Assembly (NCBI GenBank): GCA_905205085.1
Contig: CAJLCG010000031.1
Coordinates: 1-21,298 of the forward strand
From: an uncultured Oscillospiraceae bacterium
GTDB taxonomy: Bacteria; Bacillota; Clostridia; Oscillospirales; Oscillospiraceae
Direction of reading: 5' to 3'
DNA: 21,298 nt
Position 1 is the first letter of the stretch, and every line of letters starts with the position of its first letter. The notes beneath the pieces are model-generated. The model was given only the letters and a program-made list of their open reading frames with translations. It did no database searches and had not been told where the DNA came from. This document shows positions 15,040 through 21,298 of this stretch, piece after piece. The translations under genes and the position numbers were made by a program.

Positions 15040-15878
15040 ACCCGAGGCTTCCTTCCGTAGATTTTTTCAAAGATGGGGGCCAGATAGGCGATGGAGCGCT
15101 TGGCGCTCTCCTCCATGGAGGGGTCCTGGAAGATCTCGGTGCAGAACAGGTCGTCATAGCCCACGTCGTGGAAGGTCTGGATGACCTTGGGGAAGTCCAT
15201 GCCGCAGTTGCCGGGGTAGCGGCGGTTGTTGTCCGAGAGGTGGACGTGGACGTTGATGTCCGCGTAGTCCCGGATGGCCTGGTACATGTCCTTCTCTTCG
15301 ATGTTCATGTGGAACACGTCCATCATGGCCTTGAAGTTGGGGCGGTTGGTCATGTCCACCATCCGCTTGGCCTCGGCCATGGTGTTGACGAAGTTGGTCT
15401 GCATAATGGTGACGTTCTCCAGGGCGATCATCACATTTTTGGGAGCGGCGTAGTCGCTGATAGCCTGGAAGGCCTCCACAGCCCACTCCTCCGTCTGCTG
15501 CCGGGCCACGCCGGGGCGGTACTGGCCGCGGACCCGGCCAATGTTCACCTTGGCGTTCTGGGAGGCGGCAAAGTCGATGATCTCCTTGACCCGGGCCACC
15601 GCCTCCGCCCGGCGGGCGGGGTCGGGATCGGCAAAGCTCAGGCCCAGCTGGCCGAAGATCTCGCCGGTGCACACCAGACCCACCACCAGGCCCAGATCCT
15701 GGGCGGTACGGCGCACCTGCTCCCAGTTGAGCTTGCCGGGGTCGATGGTCATCAGCTCCACTCCGTCATAGCCATAGGCGGCAATGTCGCCGAAGGTCTT
15801 GTCCAGGGGGCCCTGGTAGGCGGTCACGGAATCGGCAATGGCCACATCGGGGGTGGCCACCTGATAGCAAAGCTTCAT
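15036..15878 (-). CDS. TIM-barrel isomerase/epimerase of a second subfamily
   Basis: A 280-residue AP-endonuclease-2-type TIM barrel, distinct from the two long paralogues at 13463 and 20295. Metal ligands are readable as E154 (IALENVT), D187 (MMDVFHM), H213 (HVHLSDNNRRYPG) and E248 (CTEIFQD), the arrangement of tagatose 3-epimerase, hydroxypyruvate isomerase and IolI-like enzymes. This subfamily is the better candidate for an OtnI-type 2-oxo/3-oxo acid isomerase. GGAGGAAA lies before the start. It follows the pdxA gene by 24 bases and overlaps the racemase-like gene by four. Specific substrate inferred only from context. Confidence 0.87.
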   Translation of the reverse strand: MKLCYQVATPDVAIADSVTAYQGPLDKTFGDIAAYGYDGVELMTIDPGKLNWEQVRRTAQDLGLVVGLVCTGEIFGQLGLSFADPDPARRAEAVARVKEIIDFAASQNAKVNIGRVRGQYRPGVARQQTEEWAVEAFQAISDYAAPKNVMIALENVTIMQTNFVNTMAEAKRMVDMTNRPNFKAMMDVFHMNIEEKDMYQAIRDYADINVHVHLSDNNRRYPGNCGMDFPKVIQTFHDVGYDDLFCTEIFQDPSMEESAKRSIAYLAPIFEKIYGRKPRV

Positions 15879-15902
15879 AGCATTTCCTCCTGCCCGTCGG
15901 GC

Positions 15903-16910
15903 TTACTTGTTGTTATGTACCGCCATCTGGCTGGCCATCTTCACCGCGTTCTCAAAGGAGGCGGCATGAACGATGTTCTTGCCGGCGATGTCGTAGGCGG
16001 TGCCGTGGCCGCAGGTGACAACGGGGTAGGGCTGGCCGCCGGCGATGGTGATGCCGCCGTCAAAGCCCTTGAGCTTCAGAGCGATCTGGCCCTGGTCGTG
16101 GTACATGGTGACCACGCCGTCAAACTCGCCGTTAAAAGCCTTGTGGAACAGGATGTCGGAGGAGATGGGGCCGGTGGGGTTCATGCCGGCGGCCTTGGCC
16201 TTCTCAATGGCGGGGGCGATCACGTCGATCTCCTCCCGGCCGCACTTGCCGCCCTCGCCGCAGTGGGGGTTCAGAGCGGCCACGCCGATGCGGGGATTGG
16301 CAAAACCGGCCATCTTCAGGGTGTTGTGGCACAGGGTAATGGCCCGGAAGATCTTCTCGATGGTCAGGTTCTGGCTGACTTCCTTGATGGGAATGTGGCT
16401 GGTGGTGCGGGTGGTCCACATGCCGCTGGCCACGTTGATCTCGCCGAAGGGCTGATCGGCCACACCGAACATGTGGGCCATCACGTGGTGCTCGCTCTCG
16501 TACTGGCAGCCGGCCAGCTTCATGCCGTTTTTATTGAAGGGGGCAAAGCAGAAGCCCACGATCTCACCGCTCTTGCACAGGTTGACCGCCAGCTCCAGCA
16601 TGTTGTTCACGCTCACGCTGCACATCAGGTTCAGCTCGCCCATCTTCACGTCGGCGGGGTCCTGATCATGCTGGTCCAGAACGGGCAGACCCTTGGACCA
16701 GTCGGCCTCGCTCACCTTGGAGATCACATAGTGGGGGGCGTCGCCGCCCACGATCTTCAGGGCGTTTTCAAAGATTCGCACGTCGCCGATGATAATGGGG
16801 CGGCAGTAGTCAGAGTAAAAATTGCTGACAGCCAGCTTGGCGACCAGCTCAGGGCCAACTCCGGCGGAGTCACCCATCAGAATACCAAGAACAGGTTTTT
16901 TCTCGCTCAT
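15903..16910 (-). CDS. pdxA2: PdxA-family dehydrogenase, likely PdxA2 (4-phospho-sugar-acid dehydrogenase)
   Basis: A 335-residue PdxA-fold NAD-dependent oxidative decarboxylase. The three metal histidines are present: H172 (SHIPI), H216 (NPHCGEGG) and H271 (YHDQGQ). GDSAGVGPE (14-21), GREE and GTAYDIAGK are also typical. Family enzymes oxidise 4-phospho-hydroxythreonine (PdxA, vitamin B6) or 4-phospho-D-threonate/D-erythronate (PdxA2), giving a 3-keto acid that loses CO2 to dihydroxyacetone phosphate. Context (DUF1537 kinase, TRAP, TIM barrels, no other pdx gene) favours PdxA2. Odd point: the substrate segment usually written G(H/Q)TE reads YESEHHVM (137-144). AAGGAAG precedes the start and a consensus sigma-54 promoter lies about 70 bases upstream. 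First gene of the operon. Confidence 0.88.
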   Translation of the reverse strand: MSEKKPVLGILMGDSAGVGPELVAKLAVSNFYSDYCRPIIIGDVRIFENALKIVGGDAPHYVISKVSEADWSKGLPVLDQHDQDPADVKMGELNLMCSVSVNNMLELAVNLCKSGEIVGFCFAPFNKNGMKLAGCQYESEHHVMAHMFGVADQPFGEINVASGMWTTRTTSHIPIKEVSQNLTIEKIFRAITLCHNTLKMAGFANPRIGVAALNPHCGEGGKCGREEIDVIAPAIEKAKAAGMNPTGPISSDILFHKAFNGEFDGVVTMYHDQGQIALKLKGFDGGITIAGGQPYPVVTCGHGTAYDIAGKNIVHAASFENAVKMASQMAVHNNK

Positions 16911-16977
16911 TTCCTACGCTTCCTTTCTGTTTGTAAAATCCGAACGTTATCCGCGGGTTTTGATATTGTAGGATACG

Positions 16978-16993
16978 TGCAAATCTCGTGCCA
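16978..16993 (-). promoter_or_regulatory. Sigma-54 promoter of the pdxA operon
   Basis: The minus strand reads TGGCACGAGATTTGCA, a perfect -24/-12 match. The predicted start near 16966 leaves a leader of about 56 bases before the pdxA ATG. Confidence 0.93.
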
Positions 16994-17073
16994 ATTTTCC
17001 GCCCCTGTTTCAGCAAATGATATAAAAGAAATATTTTTGTCAGTTATGTAGAAAATCAAAATTGTATTTTATA

Positions 17074-17117
17074 CAAAAAAGCAAGCCGTCCCGGCATGTA
17101 CCGGACCAGCTCGCTCC
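17074..17117 (-). terminator. Terminator of regulator 2
   Basis: On the minus strand GAGCGAGCTGGTCCGG folds on CCGGGACGGCTTGCTT with several G-U pairs, followed by TTTTTT. The G-U pairs form only in the minus-strand RNA. It lies between the operator cluster and the pdxA sigma-54 promoter. Confidence 0.75.
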
Positions 17118-17151
17118 TTGTCTTTTATATACCCGGAGTTCATGAGACAAC

Positions 17152-17205
17152 TTGAAACAACGGAGTGAAACATTATGAAACGACACGTTTCATTGTTGTG
17201 TTTCA
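17152..17205. promoter_or_regulatory. Candidate regulator 2 binding sites upstream of the pdxA operon
   Basis: TGAAACA occurs at 17153-17159 and 17166-17172. The perfect palindrome TGAAACG-ACA-CGTTTCA fills 17176-17192, and TGTTTCA follows at 17199-17205, forming nested inverted repeats. They lie about 160-230 bases upstream of the sigma-54 promoter at 16978-16993 and overlap the last codons and stop codon of regulator 2 (stop at 17190-17192). Confidence 0.78.
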
Positions 17206-19034
17206 TCCTGCTTTTTTTTGCTTCTACGCCACAACGTGGTGCGGCTGATGCCCATCTCCCGGGCAATATCCTCTTTGCGCTTATGGGCGGGCGGGGGAGT
17301 GGTATGACAGGCTTCCTGCTCCTCCTCCAGCCCGGCAATGGCCAGTTCTTCCTTGGTAATGGAGCCACTGTCACACAGGATCACCAGCCGCTCGCAGAAA
17401 TTGCGCAGCTCCCGCACATTTCCCAGCCAGTAGTGCTCCTTAAGCATCTGGATGGCCTGGTTGGTCAGCACCGGCACCGGGCGGCCCGCCTCCCGGCAAA
17501 AGCGCTGGAGCATCTGACGGAAAATAAGCTCAATGTCCTCCGGCCGCTCCCGCAGAGGGGGCAGACGCAGCTCCAGCAGACTGATGCGGTAATACAAGTC
17601 GTTTCGGAAGGAGCCCTCCGCAATCTTCTGTTTCATGCTCACATTGGTGGCGGAGATCACACGCACATCCACAGGAATCAGCTTGTTGTCACCGATGCGG
17701 CGGATGTTCTTCTCCTGGAGCACCCGCAGCAGCTTGGCCTGGAGGGGGAGGGGCATCTCGCCGATCTCATCCAGAAAAATGGTGCCCTTGTGGGCCAGCT
17801 CAAACAGGCCCAGCTTGCCCCCCTTCTGGGCCCCGGAGAAGGAGCCCTCGCTGTATCCGAACAGCTCACTCTCCAGCAGCTGCTCGGGCAGGGCCGCGCA
17901 GTTGACCGGGACAAAGGGGTAGCCCGCCCGGGCGCTGGCGTTGTGGATGGACTGGGCAAACATCTCTTTGCCCGTGCCCGTTTCTCCTAAAATCAGGACG
18001 TTGGCGTCGGTGTTGGCATATTTGTAGGCAGAGACAATGCACTGCTTCATCCCCGGGGTCCCGGCGATAATGTCCTGGAAGGTGTAGCGGGCGGTGAAGC
18101 CGGACATGCGCACCTGCTTTTGGATCTTGGAGTCGGTGTCCCGGATCATAGCGGCATTCTGGATGGTGAAAAGCACGCCGTCCTCCTGGCCCTCCACCAT
18201 CATGGGGGCGCAGCGCATCACCGTCATGCCCGAGGAAAACTGGCGCATCACATCGGTGGCAATGCCCTCCGAGAGCACCTTCTGCCAGCCGCTGTCCGGC
18301 AGCACCTCATCGATGGACTGACCGATGAGAGCCTTCTCCGAATCCGCCCCCAGCAGATAGGCCGCCTGGGTGTTGGCCGCGATGATGCTGCCCTGCCGGT
18401 CACAGGCCAGCACGCTGTCGTGGTGGTGGTTGAGCAGAGTGCGCAGCAGATGGTTTTTCATCTGCTCCCGGTGGATGCCCTTGGCCGCCTCAACCGCATT
18501 GTTGACGGTGCGTTCAATGGCCTCCTCTCCGGTGCGAATAGACACCGCGGGGATACCCAGCTCCTGACAGCGGTTGTATACCGTCAGACCGCCTACCACA
18601 CATTGGAAGCCCTGCTCTTTCAGTTCCCGGATCACCCCGTCTACATCCTCTTCCCCCTGGATGTAAAACAGGTCCAAATCCAATCCGCTCAGCCGCCGCA
18701 GGCTGGTAGCCGTGCAGGCAGTGGAATCGGAGAGCACGATAGCAATCCGCCTGCGCCCATAGCGGCAGATACACTCGTCCAGTGCATTGAAAATATCGTC
18801 ACTGGTCACGGGGATCTCCACAAACGTGGCCTGAGGATATTGGGCGCGAATACTGCGGCCGGTGATGCCACGGGCGGCCATGATACGGTATTGGGACATA
18901 TCCATATGGAAAAACCGGCTGCCGTAGAGGTGGCAGATATCAATCTCCATGTCCTGGGTATCCAGTGTGGAAACATAGCGCTCGAATTTCTCCTGCACTT
19001 CCTCATAGGGTACCACCAGTAAGATTTTTACCAT
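17190..19034 (-). CDS. Regulator 2: PrpR_N-type sigma-54-dependent transcriptional activator
   Basis: A 614-residue enhancer-binding protein with the same architecture as regulator 1: PrpR_N-like sensor (about 1-185, starting ILLVVPYEEVQE), PAS-like domain (200-300) and AAA+ domain. The AAA+ part has Walker A GETGTGKE (350-357) and Walker B GTIFLDE (417-423). The C-terminal helix-turn-helix is KRKEDIAREMGISRTTLWRR. The sigma-54-contacting loop reads GSFSGA (397-402) instead of GAFTGA. AAAGGAGGG lies before the start. The gene ends inside the TGAAAC operator cluster and is transcribed toward the pdxA sigma-54 promoter, so it most likely activates that operon and, by shared boxes, the TRAP operon at 13220. 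The ligand is unknown. Confidence 0.93.
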   Translation of the reverse strand: MVKILLVVPYEEVQEKFERYVSTLDTQDMEIDICHLYGSRFFHMDMSQYRIMAARGITGRSIRAQYPQATFVEIPVTSDDIFNALDECICRYGRRRIAIVLSDSTACTATSLRRLSGLDLDLFYIQGEEDVDGVIRELKEQGFQCVVGGLTVYNRCQELGIPAVSIRTGEEAIERTVNNAVEAAKGIHREQMKNHLLRTLLNHHHDSVLACDRQGSIIAANTQAAYLLGADSEKALIGQSIDEVLPDSGWQKVLSEGIATDVMRQFSSGMTVMRCAPMMVEGQEDGVLFTIQNAAMIRDTDSKIQKQVRMSGFTARYTFQDIIAGTPGMKQCIVSAYKYANTDANVLILGETGTGKEMFAQSIHNASARAGYPFVPVNCAALPEQLLESELFGYSEGSFSGAQKGGKLGLFELAHKGTIFLDEIGEMPLPLQAKLLRVLQEKNIRRIGDNKLIPVDVRVISATNVSMKQKIAEGSFRNDLYYRISLLELRLPPLRERPEDIELIFRQMLQRFCREAGRPVPVLTNQAIQMLKEHYWLGNVRELRNFCERLVILCDSGSITKEELAIAGLEEEQEACHTTPPPAHKRKEDIAREMGISRTTLWRRSKKKQDETQQ

Positions 19035-19148
19035 CGCTGCGCCCTCCTTTCAAACCCTGGATAAAAATTGGATGTTGCTGGATATATTTTTGTTTTTTGC
19101 TATTTGTTTCCTATATTTGCGTCTCTTTTATTTCCATGTATTTTGTAT

Positions 19149-19176
19149 ATTATATCATAGTTCAACTCTATTTCAA
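19149..19176 (-). promoter_or_regulatory. Sigma-70 promoter of regulator 2
   Basis: On the minus strand TTGAAA (19171-19176) and a perfect TATAAT (19149-19154) are separated by 16 bases, directly downstream of the preceding gene's terminator. The leader would be about 107 bases and is AT-rich, unlike the surrounding coding sequence. Confidence 0.6.
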
Positions 19177-19179
19177 TAT

Positions 19180-19216
19180 AAAAAGCCGGGAGAAGAGCAG
19201 CACTCTTCTCCCGGCT
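19180..19216 (-). terminator. Terminator of the hydroxyacid dehydrogenase gene
   Basis: On the minus strand a perfect GCCGGGAGAAGAG / CTCTTCTCCCGGC stem with a short loop is followed by TTTTTAT. It lies about 28 bases past the stop codon at 19244. Confidence 0.9.
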
Positions 19217-19243
19217 CTCACGGAAATACGGAAAGAAAAAATG

Positions 19244-20209
19244 TTACTTATTCACCACGTTGATGGGGCTGCCGTCCAGGTAAGCCTTCACGTTGTCCAC
19301 GGTGATATCCATGATGCGCTGGCGGGCCTCCTTGGCGCCCCAGGACATATGGGGAGTGATGATGCAGTTGGGGGCGGTGAGCAGGGGGTTGTCCGCCTTG
19401 ATGGGCTCGGTGTACACCACGTCCAGGCCGGCGGCCGCCAGCTTGCCGGACTTCAGGGCGTCAGCCACGTCCTGCTCATGGATGAGCTGGCCGCGGGAGT
19501 TGTTGATCAGGATGGCGCCGTCCTTCATCTTGGCGATGTTGGCCTTGTTGATCATCTTCTCATTGTCGGCGGTCAGGTTGCAGTGCAGGAACACCACGTC
19601 GGACTGGGCCAGCAGGGTGTCCAGGTCCACATACTCGGCGATAGCCTTACCGGAGTCGTTGGGATACACGTCGTAAGCCAGAACCTTCATGCCCATGGCC
19701 TTGGCGATGCGGCCGGTGGTCTGGCCGATGCGGCCAAAGCCGATGACGCCGGCGGTCTTGCCGTCCAGCTCGATGAGGGGGTAATCCCAGTAGCACCAGT
19801 CGATGTGATTGGCCCACTTGCCCTCCTTCACGGTCTGGGCGTGGTGGCCGATGTGGTGGCACACCTCCAGCAGCAGAGCGATGGCGTACTGACCCACGCA
19901 GGCGGTGCCGTAGGTGGGCACGTTGCACACCAGCACGCCCTTCTCCTTGGCGTAGTTATAGTCAGCCACGTTGTAGCCGGTAGCCAGGAAGGCGATCAGC
20001 TTCATGTTGGGGCACTTGTCGATGGTCTCCTTGGTGATGGGGGTCTTGTTGGTGATGACCACCTCGGCGTCGCCGATACGCTCAGCGATGATGGGGTCCT
20101 CCACATAGGAGGTGCGGTCATACACGGTCAGCTCGCCCAGCTTGCCCAGCTCGTCCCAGCTCAGATCGCCGGGGTTCTCAGTATAGCCATCCAGAACGAC
20201 GATTTTCAT
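19244..20209 (-). CDS. D-2-hydroxyacid dehydrogenase (hydroxypyruvate/glyoxylate reductase-like)
   Basis: A 321-residue NAD(P)-dependent D-isomer 2-hydroxyacid dehydrogenase, usual length. The Rossmann motif is GFGRIGQ (157-163), followed by an acidic D180 that points to NAD over NADP. The catalytic Arg239 (NNSRGQL), Glu268 (YTEP) and His287 (TPHMSW) are all present. Family enzymes interconvert 2-keto and 2-hydroxy acids in the cytoplasm; hydroxypyruvate, glyoxylate and phenylpyruvate reductases are the closest in feel. AAAGGAAG lies before its start. It follows a TIM-barrel gene by 85 bases, probably in one transcript. In this locus it may oxidise or reduce the sugar-acid intermediate at C2; that is inference. 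Confidence 0.92.
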   Translation of the reverse strand: MKIVVLDGYTENPGDLSWDELGKLGELTVYDRTSYVEDPIIAERIGDAEVVITNKTPITKETIDKCPNMKLIAFLATGYNVADYNYAKEKGVLVCNVPTYGTACVGQYAIALLLEVCHHIGHHAQTVKEGKWANHIDWCYWDYPLIELDGKTAGVIGFGRIGQTTGRIAKAMGMKVLAYDVYPNDSGKAIAEYVDLDTLLAQSDVVFLHCNLTADNEKMINKANIAKMKDGAILINNSRGQLIHEQDVADALKSGKLAAAGLDVVYTEPIKADNPLLTAPNCIITPHMSWGAKEARQRIMDITVDNVKAYLDGSPINVVNK

Positions 20210-20294
20210 GGCAGTATGCTTCCTTTCTTCAACTCAAATGTAAATAGATTGAGAATACGGGAACCAGCGCCGGTGGTAACAGGCGCGGATCAAA

Positions 20295-21191
20295 TTAGTC
20301 CTCCAGCAGAGCCCAGGCGCGGTTGATGACCCGCTTGGTGTTGGCCAGCACCACGTCCTCGTCCTCGCCGGGACGCAGGGTGACCTCCATGGACAGGACA
20401 TAGGGGTTCTCGGCATTGAAGAAGCCCTCCTGCTTCAGCACGCGGAAGAAGTCCAGCAGCTCAGCGGTATCGTTGGCGCTGTTGGGATAGCCAAAGCGGG
20501 GATGCAGATCGCCGTAGCCGTCGCAGCCCTCCTTCACCACGGCGTTGCCGATGTGCAGGTGGGTGATGTAGGGACGCAGGGTGCGGATGACGAACTGGCT
20601 GGTCTCATAGGTGGTGGGGAAGTGGCTCAGGTCCACCAGCAGGCCGAAGTTGGAGTGGGTGGTGCGCATGTCGGCGGCGAACTTGGCGGCGTAGGGGGCG
20701 GGACCGATGAGGGCGGCCTTGTCCATATCGAAGTCAAAGACCTCCAGCTCCACGTTCATGCCCTTGGTGGCGGCGTAGTCGCACACGTTGCGGGTGGTCT
20801 TCAGCAGCTGGGCATAGGCCTGATCCTTGGTGGCCTCCTCCCACTTGCCGGCCAGGAAAGCGATGCCCTTGGCGCCCAGGTACTCGGCCTCGTCCACGGC
20901 CTCCAGCAGAGTCGCCTCGGCCTTCTTGCGCTCGTCCTCATCGATGGCGTTGGGGTTGAGCTTGGGACCCAGCAGACGGGGCTGAGCGCCGTAGCACACC
21001 TTCAGGTGGCTCTGGTCCAGAATGGCCTTGGCGGCCTGATTGGCTTCGGCGCTGCCGTAGCCCTTGAGCTCAATGGCATCAAAGAAGTCATCCCGGGCAA
21101 TGGCCATCAGGGAATCCATGGGATCACGCTTGGGGAAGCTCATCCACTGGATGGTGCCTACTTGGAAATACTTATGGATGGAATCTTTCAT
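20295..21191 (-). CDS. TIM-barrel sugar phosphate isomerase/epimerase-like enzyme, copy 2
   Basis: A 298-residue AP-endonuclease-2-type TIM barrel closely related to copy 1 at 13463-14380: shared start DSIHKYFQVG, shared core LNPN.ID.., VELEVFD, LVDLSHFP.TYETS, LRPYITH.HIGN and shared end NRAWALLED. Metal ligands are E148/E150, D187, H211/H213 and E269. AGGAGGTT lies before the start. It is the first visible gene of a two-gene unit with the hydroxyacid dehydrogenase; the promoter is not evident and may lie beyond the window. The substrate is unknown. Retention of two copies in separate transcription units suggests different substrates or different regulation. Confidence 0.88.
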   Translation of the reverse strand: MKDSIHKYFQVGTIQWMSFPKRDPMDSLMAIARDDFFDAIELKGYGSAEANQAAKAILDQSHLKVCYGAQPRLLGPKLNPNAIDEDERKKAEATLLEAVDEAEYLGAKGIAFLAGKWEEATKDQAYAQLLKTTRNVCDYAATKGMNVELEVFDFDMDKAALIGPAPYAAKFAADMRTTHSNFGLLVDLSHFPTTYETSQFVIRTLRPYITHLHIGNAVVKEGCDGYGDLHPRFGYPNSANDTAELLDFFRVLKQEGFFNAENPYVLSMEVTLRPGEDEDVVLANTKRVINRAWALLED

Positions 21192-21298
21192 GGTGTTGAA
21201 AACCTCCTGTTCCTAACTTCTGCATGATCTGCAAATTTGGGCGGTCAGCCCGGAAGAAAACTCAGAGCTCGTCCCCTCTGGGGGAGCCCCTCGGGAAA
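21192..21298. other. Right edge of window, no gene seen
   Basis: About 107 bases upstream of copy 2. There is a small GCTC-CCCC/GGGG-GAGC hairpin near 21266-21286 with a weak T-rich run on its minus-strand side, possibly a terminator of a gene outside the window. No convincing sigma-70 or sigma-54 promoter is present. Confidence 0.3.

Noticed and set aside
21214..21240. Possible fifth sigma-54 promoter before the TIM-barrel copy 2
   Set aside because: A TTGCA is present on the minus strand, but the segment at the -24 position reads ACCGCC and does not match TGGCAC.
1..21298. Search for CRISPR arrays, insertion sequences, tRNA or rRNA genes and phage genes
   Set aside because: No direct-repeat array, transposase, integrase or tRNA-like cloverleaf was recognised by eye on either strand.

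Overview
The window looks like a chromosomal segment of a moderately GC-rich, gut-type member of the Clostridia (an Oscillospiraceae/Flavonifractor-like organism is my best guess). Reasons: a dimeric-type glycyl-tRNA synthetase behind a T-box leader, strong AGGAGG ribosome binding sites, sigma-54 enhancer-binding proteins of the PrpR_N type, a DctPQM TRAP transporter and DUF1537/PdxA2-type sugar-acid enzymes. Almost everything is on the minus strand; the one clear plus-strand gene is the DUF1537 kinase.

Layout. (1) 1-3039, housekeeping: a membrane-anchored secreted protein of unknown function, then glyQS with its terminator, T-box leader (specifier GGC) and sigma-70 promoter. (2) 3061-7914: a sigma-54-driven SAF-domain dehydrogenase, regulator 1 (PrpR_N-PAS-AAA+-HTH), and a divergent sigma-54-driven OtnK-like kinase. 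The intergenic region holds GTTGCATC/GATGCAAC boxes that also sit inside the regulator's own promoter. (3) 7942-13220: a minus-strand operon dctM-dctP-cyclase-dctQ-otnC-like-cyclase, from a sigma-54 promoter with a cluster of TGAAACA/TGTTTCA boxes upstream. (4) 13463-16993: a tightly packed minus-strand operon pdxA2-like, TIM-barrel, Asp/Glu racemase-like, TIM-barrel, again from a sigma-54 promoter. (5) 17190-19176: regulator 2, whose stop codon lies inside a nested TGAAAC palindrome matching the boxes of (3). (6) 19180-21191: a third TIM-barrel, paralogous to the last gene of (4), and a D-2-hydroxyacid dehydrogenase.

How it may work together (inference): a TRAP importer takes up a small organic or sugar acid. 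Cyclase-family hydrolases may open or hydrolyse it. Dehydrogenases (SAF protein, 2-hydroxyacid dehydrogenase), TIM-barrel isomerases and perhaps the racemase-like enzyme convert it to a 3-oxo-tetronate-type intermediate. The DUF1537 kinase phosphorylates this and the OtnC-like aldolase and/or PdxA2 decarboxylate it to dihydroxyacetone phosphate. Four near-consensus sigma-54 promoters and two PrpR_N activators with apparently different operator sequences suggest a two-input regulon. The combination of two cyclases, two kinds of TIM-barrel and a racemase-like protein with OtnK, OtnC and PdxA2 does not match the characterised threonate or erythronate pathways that I know.
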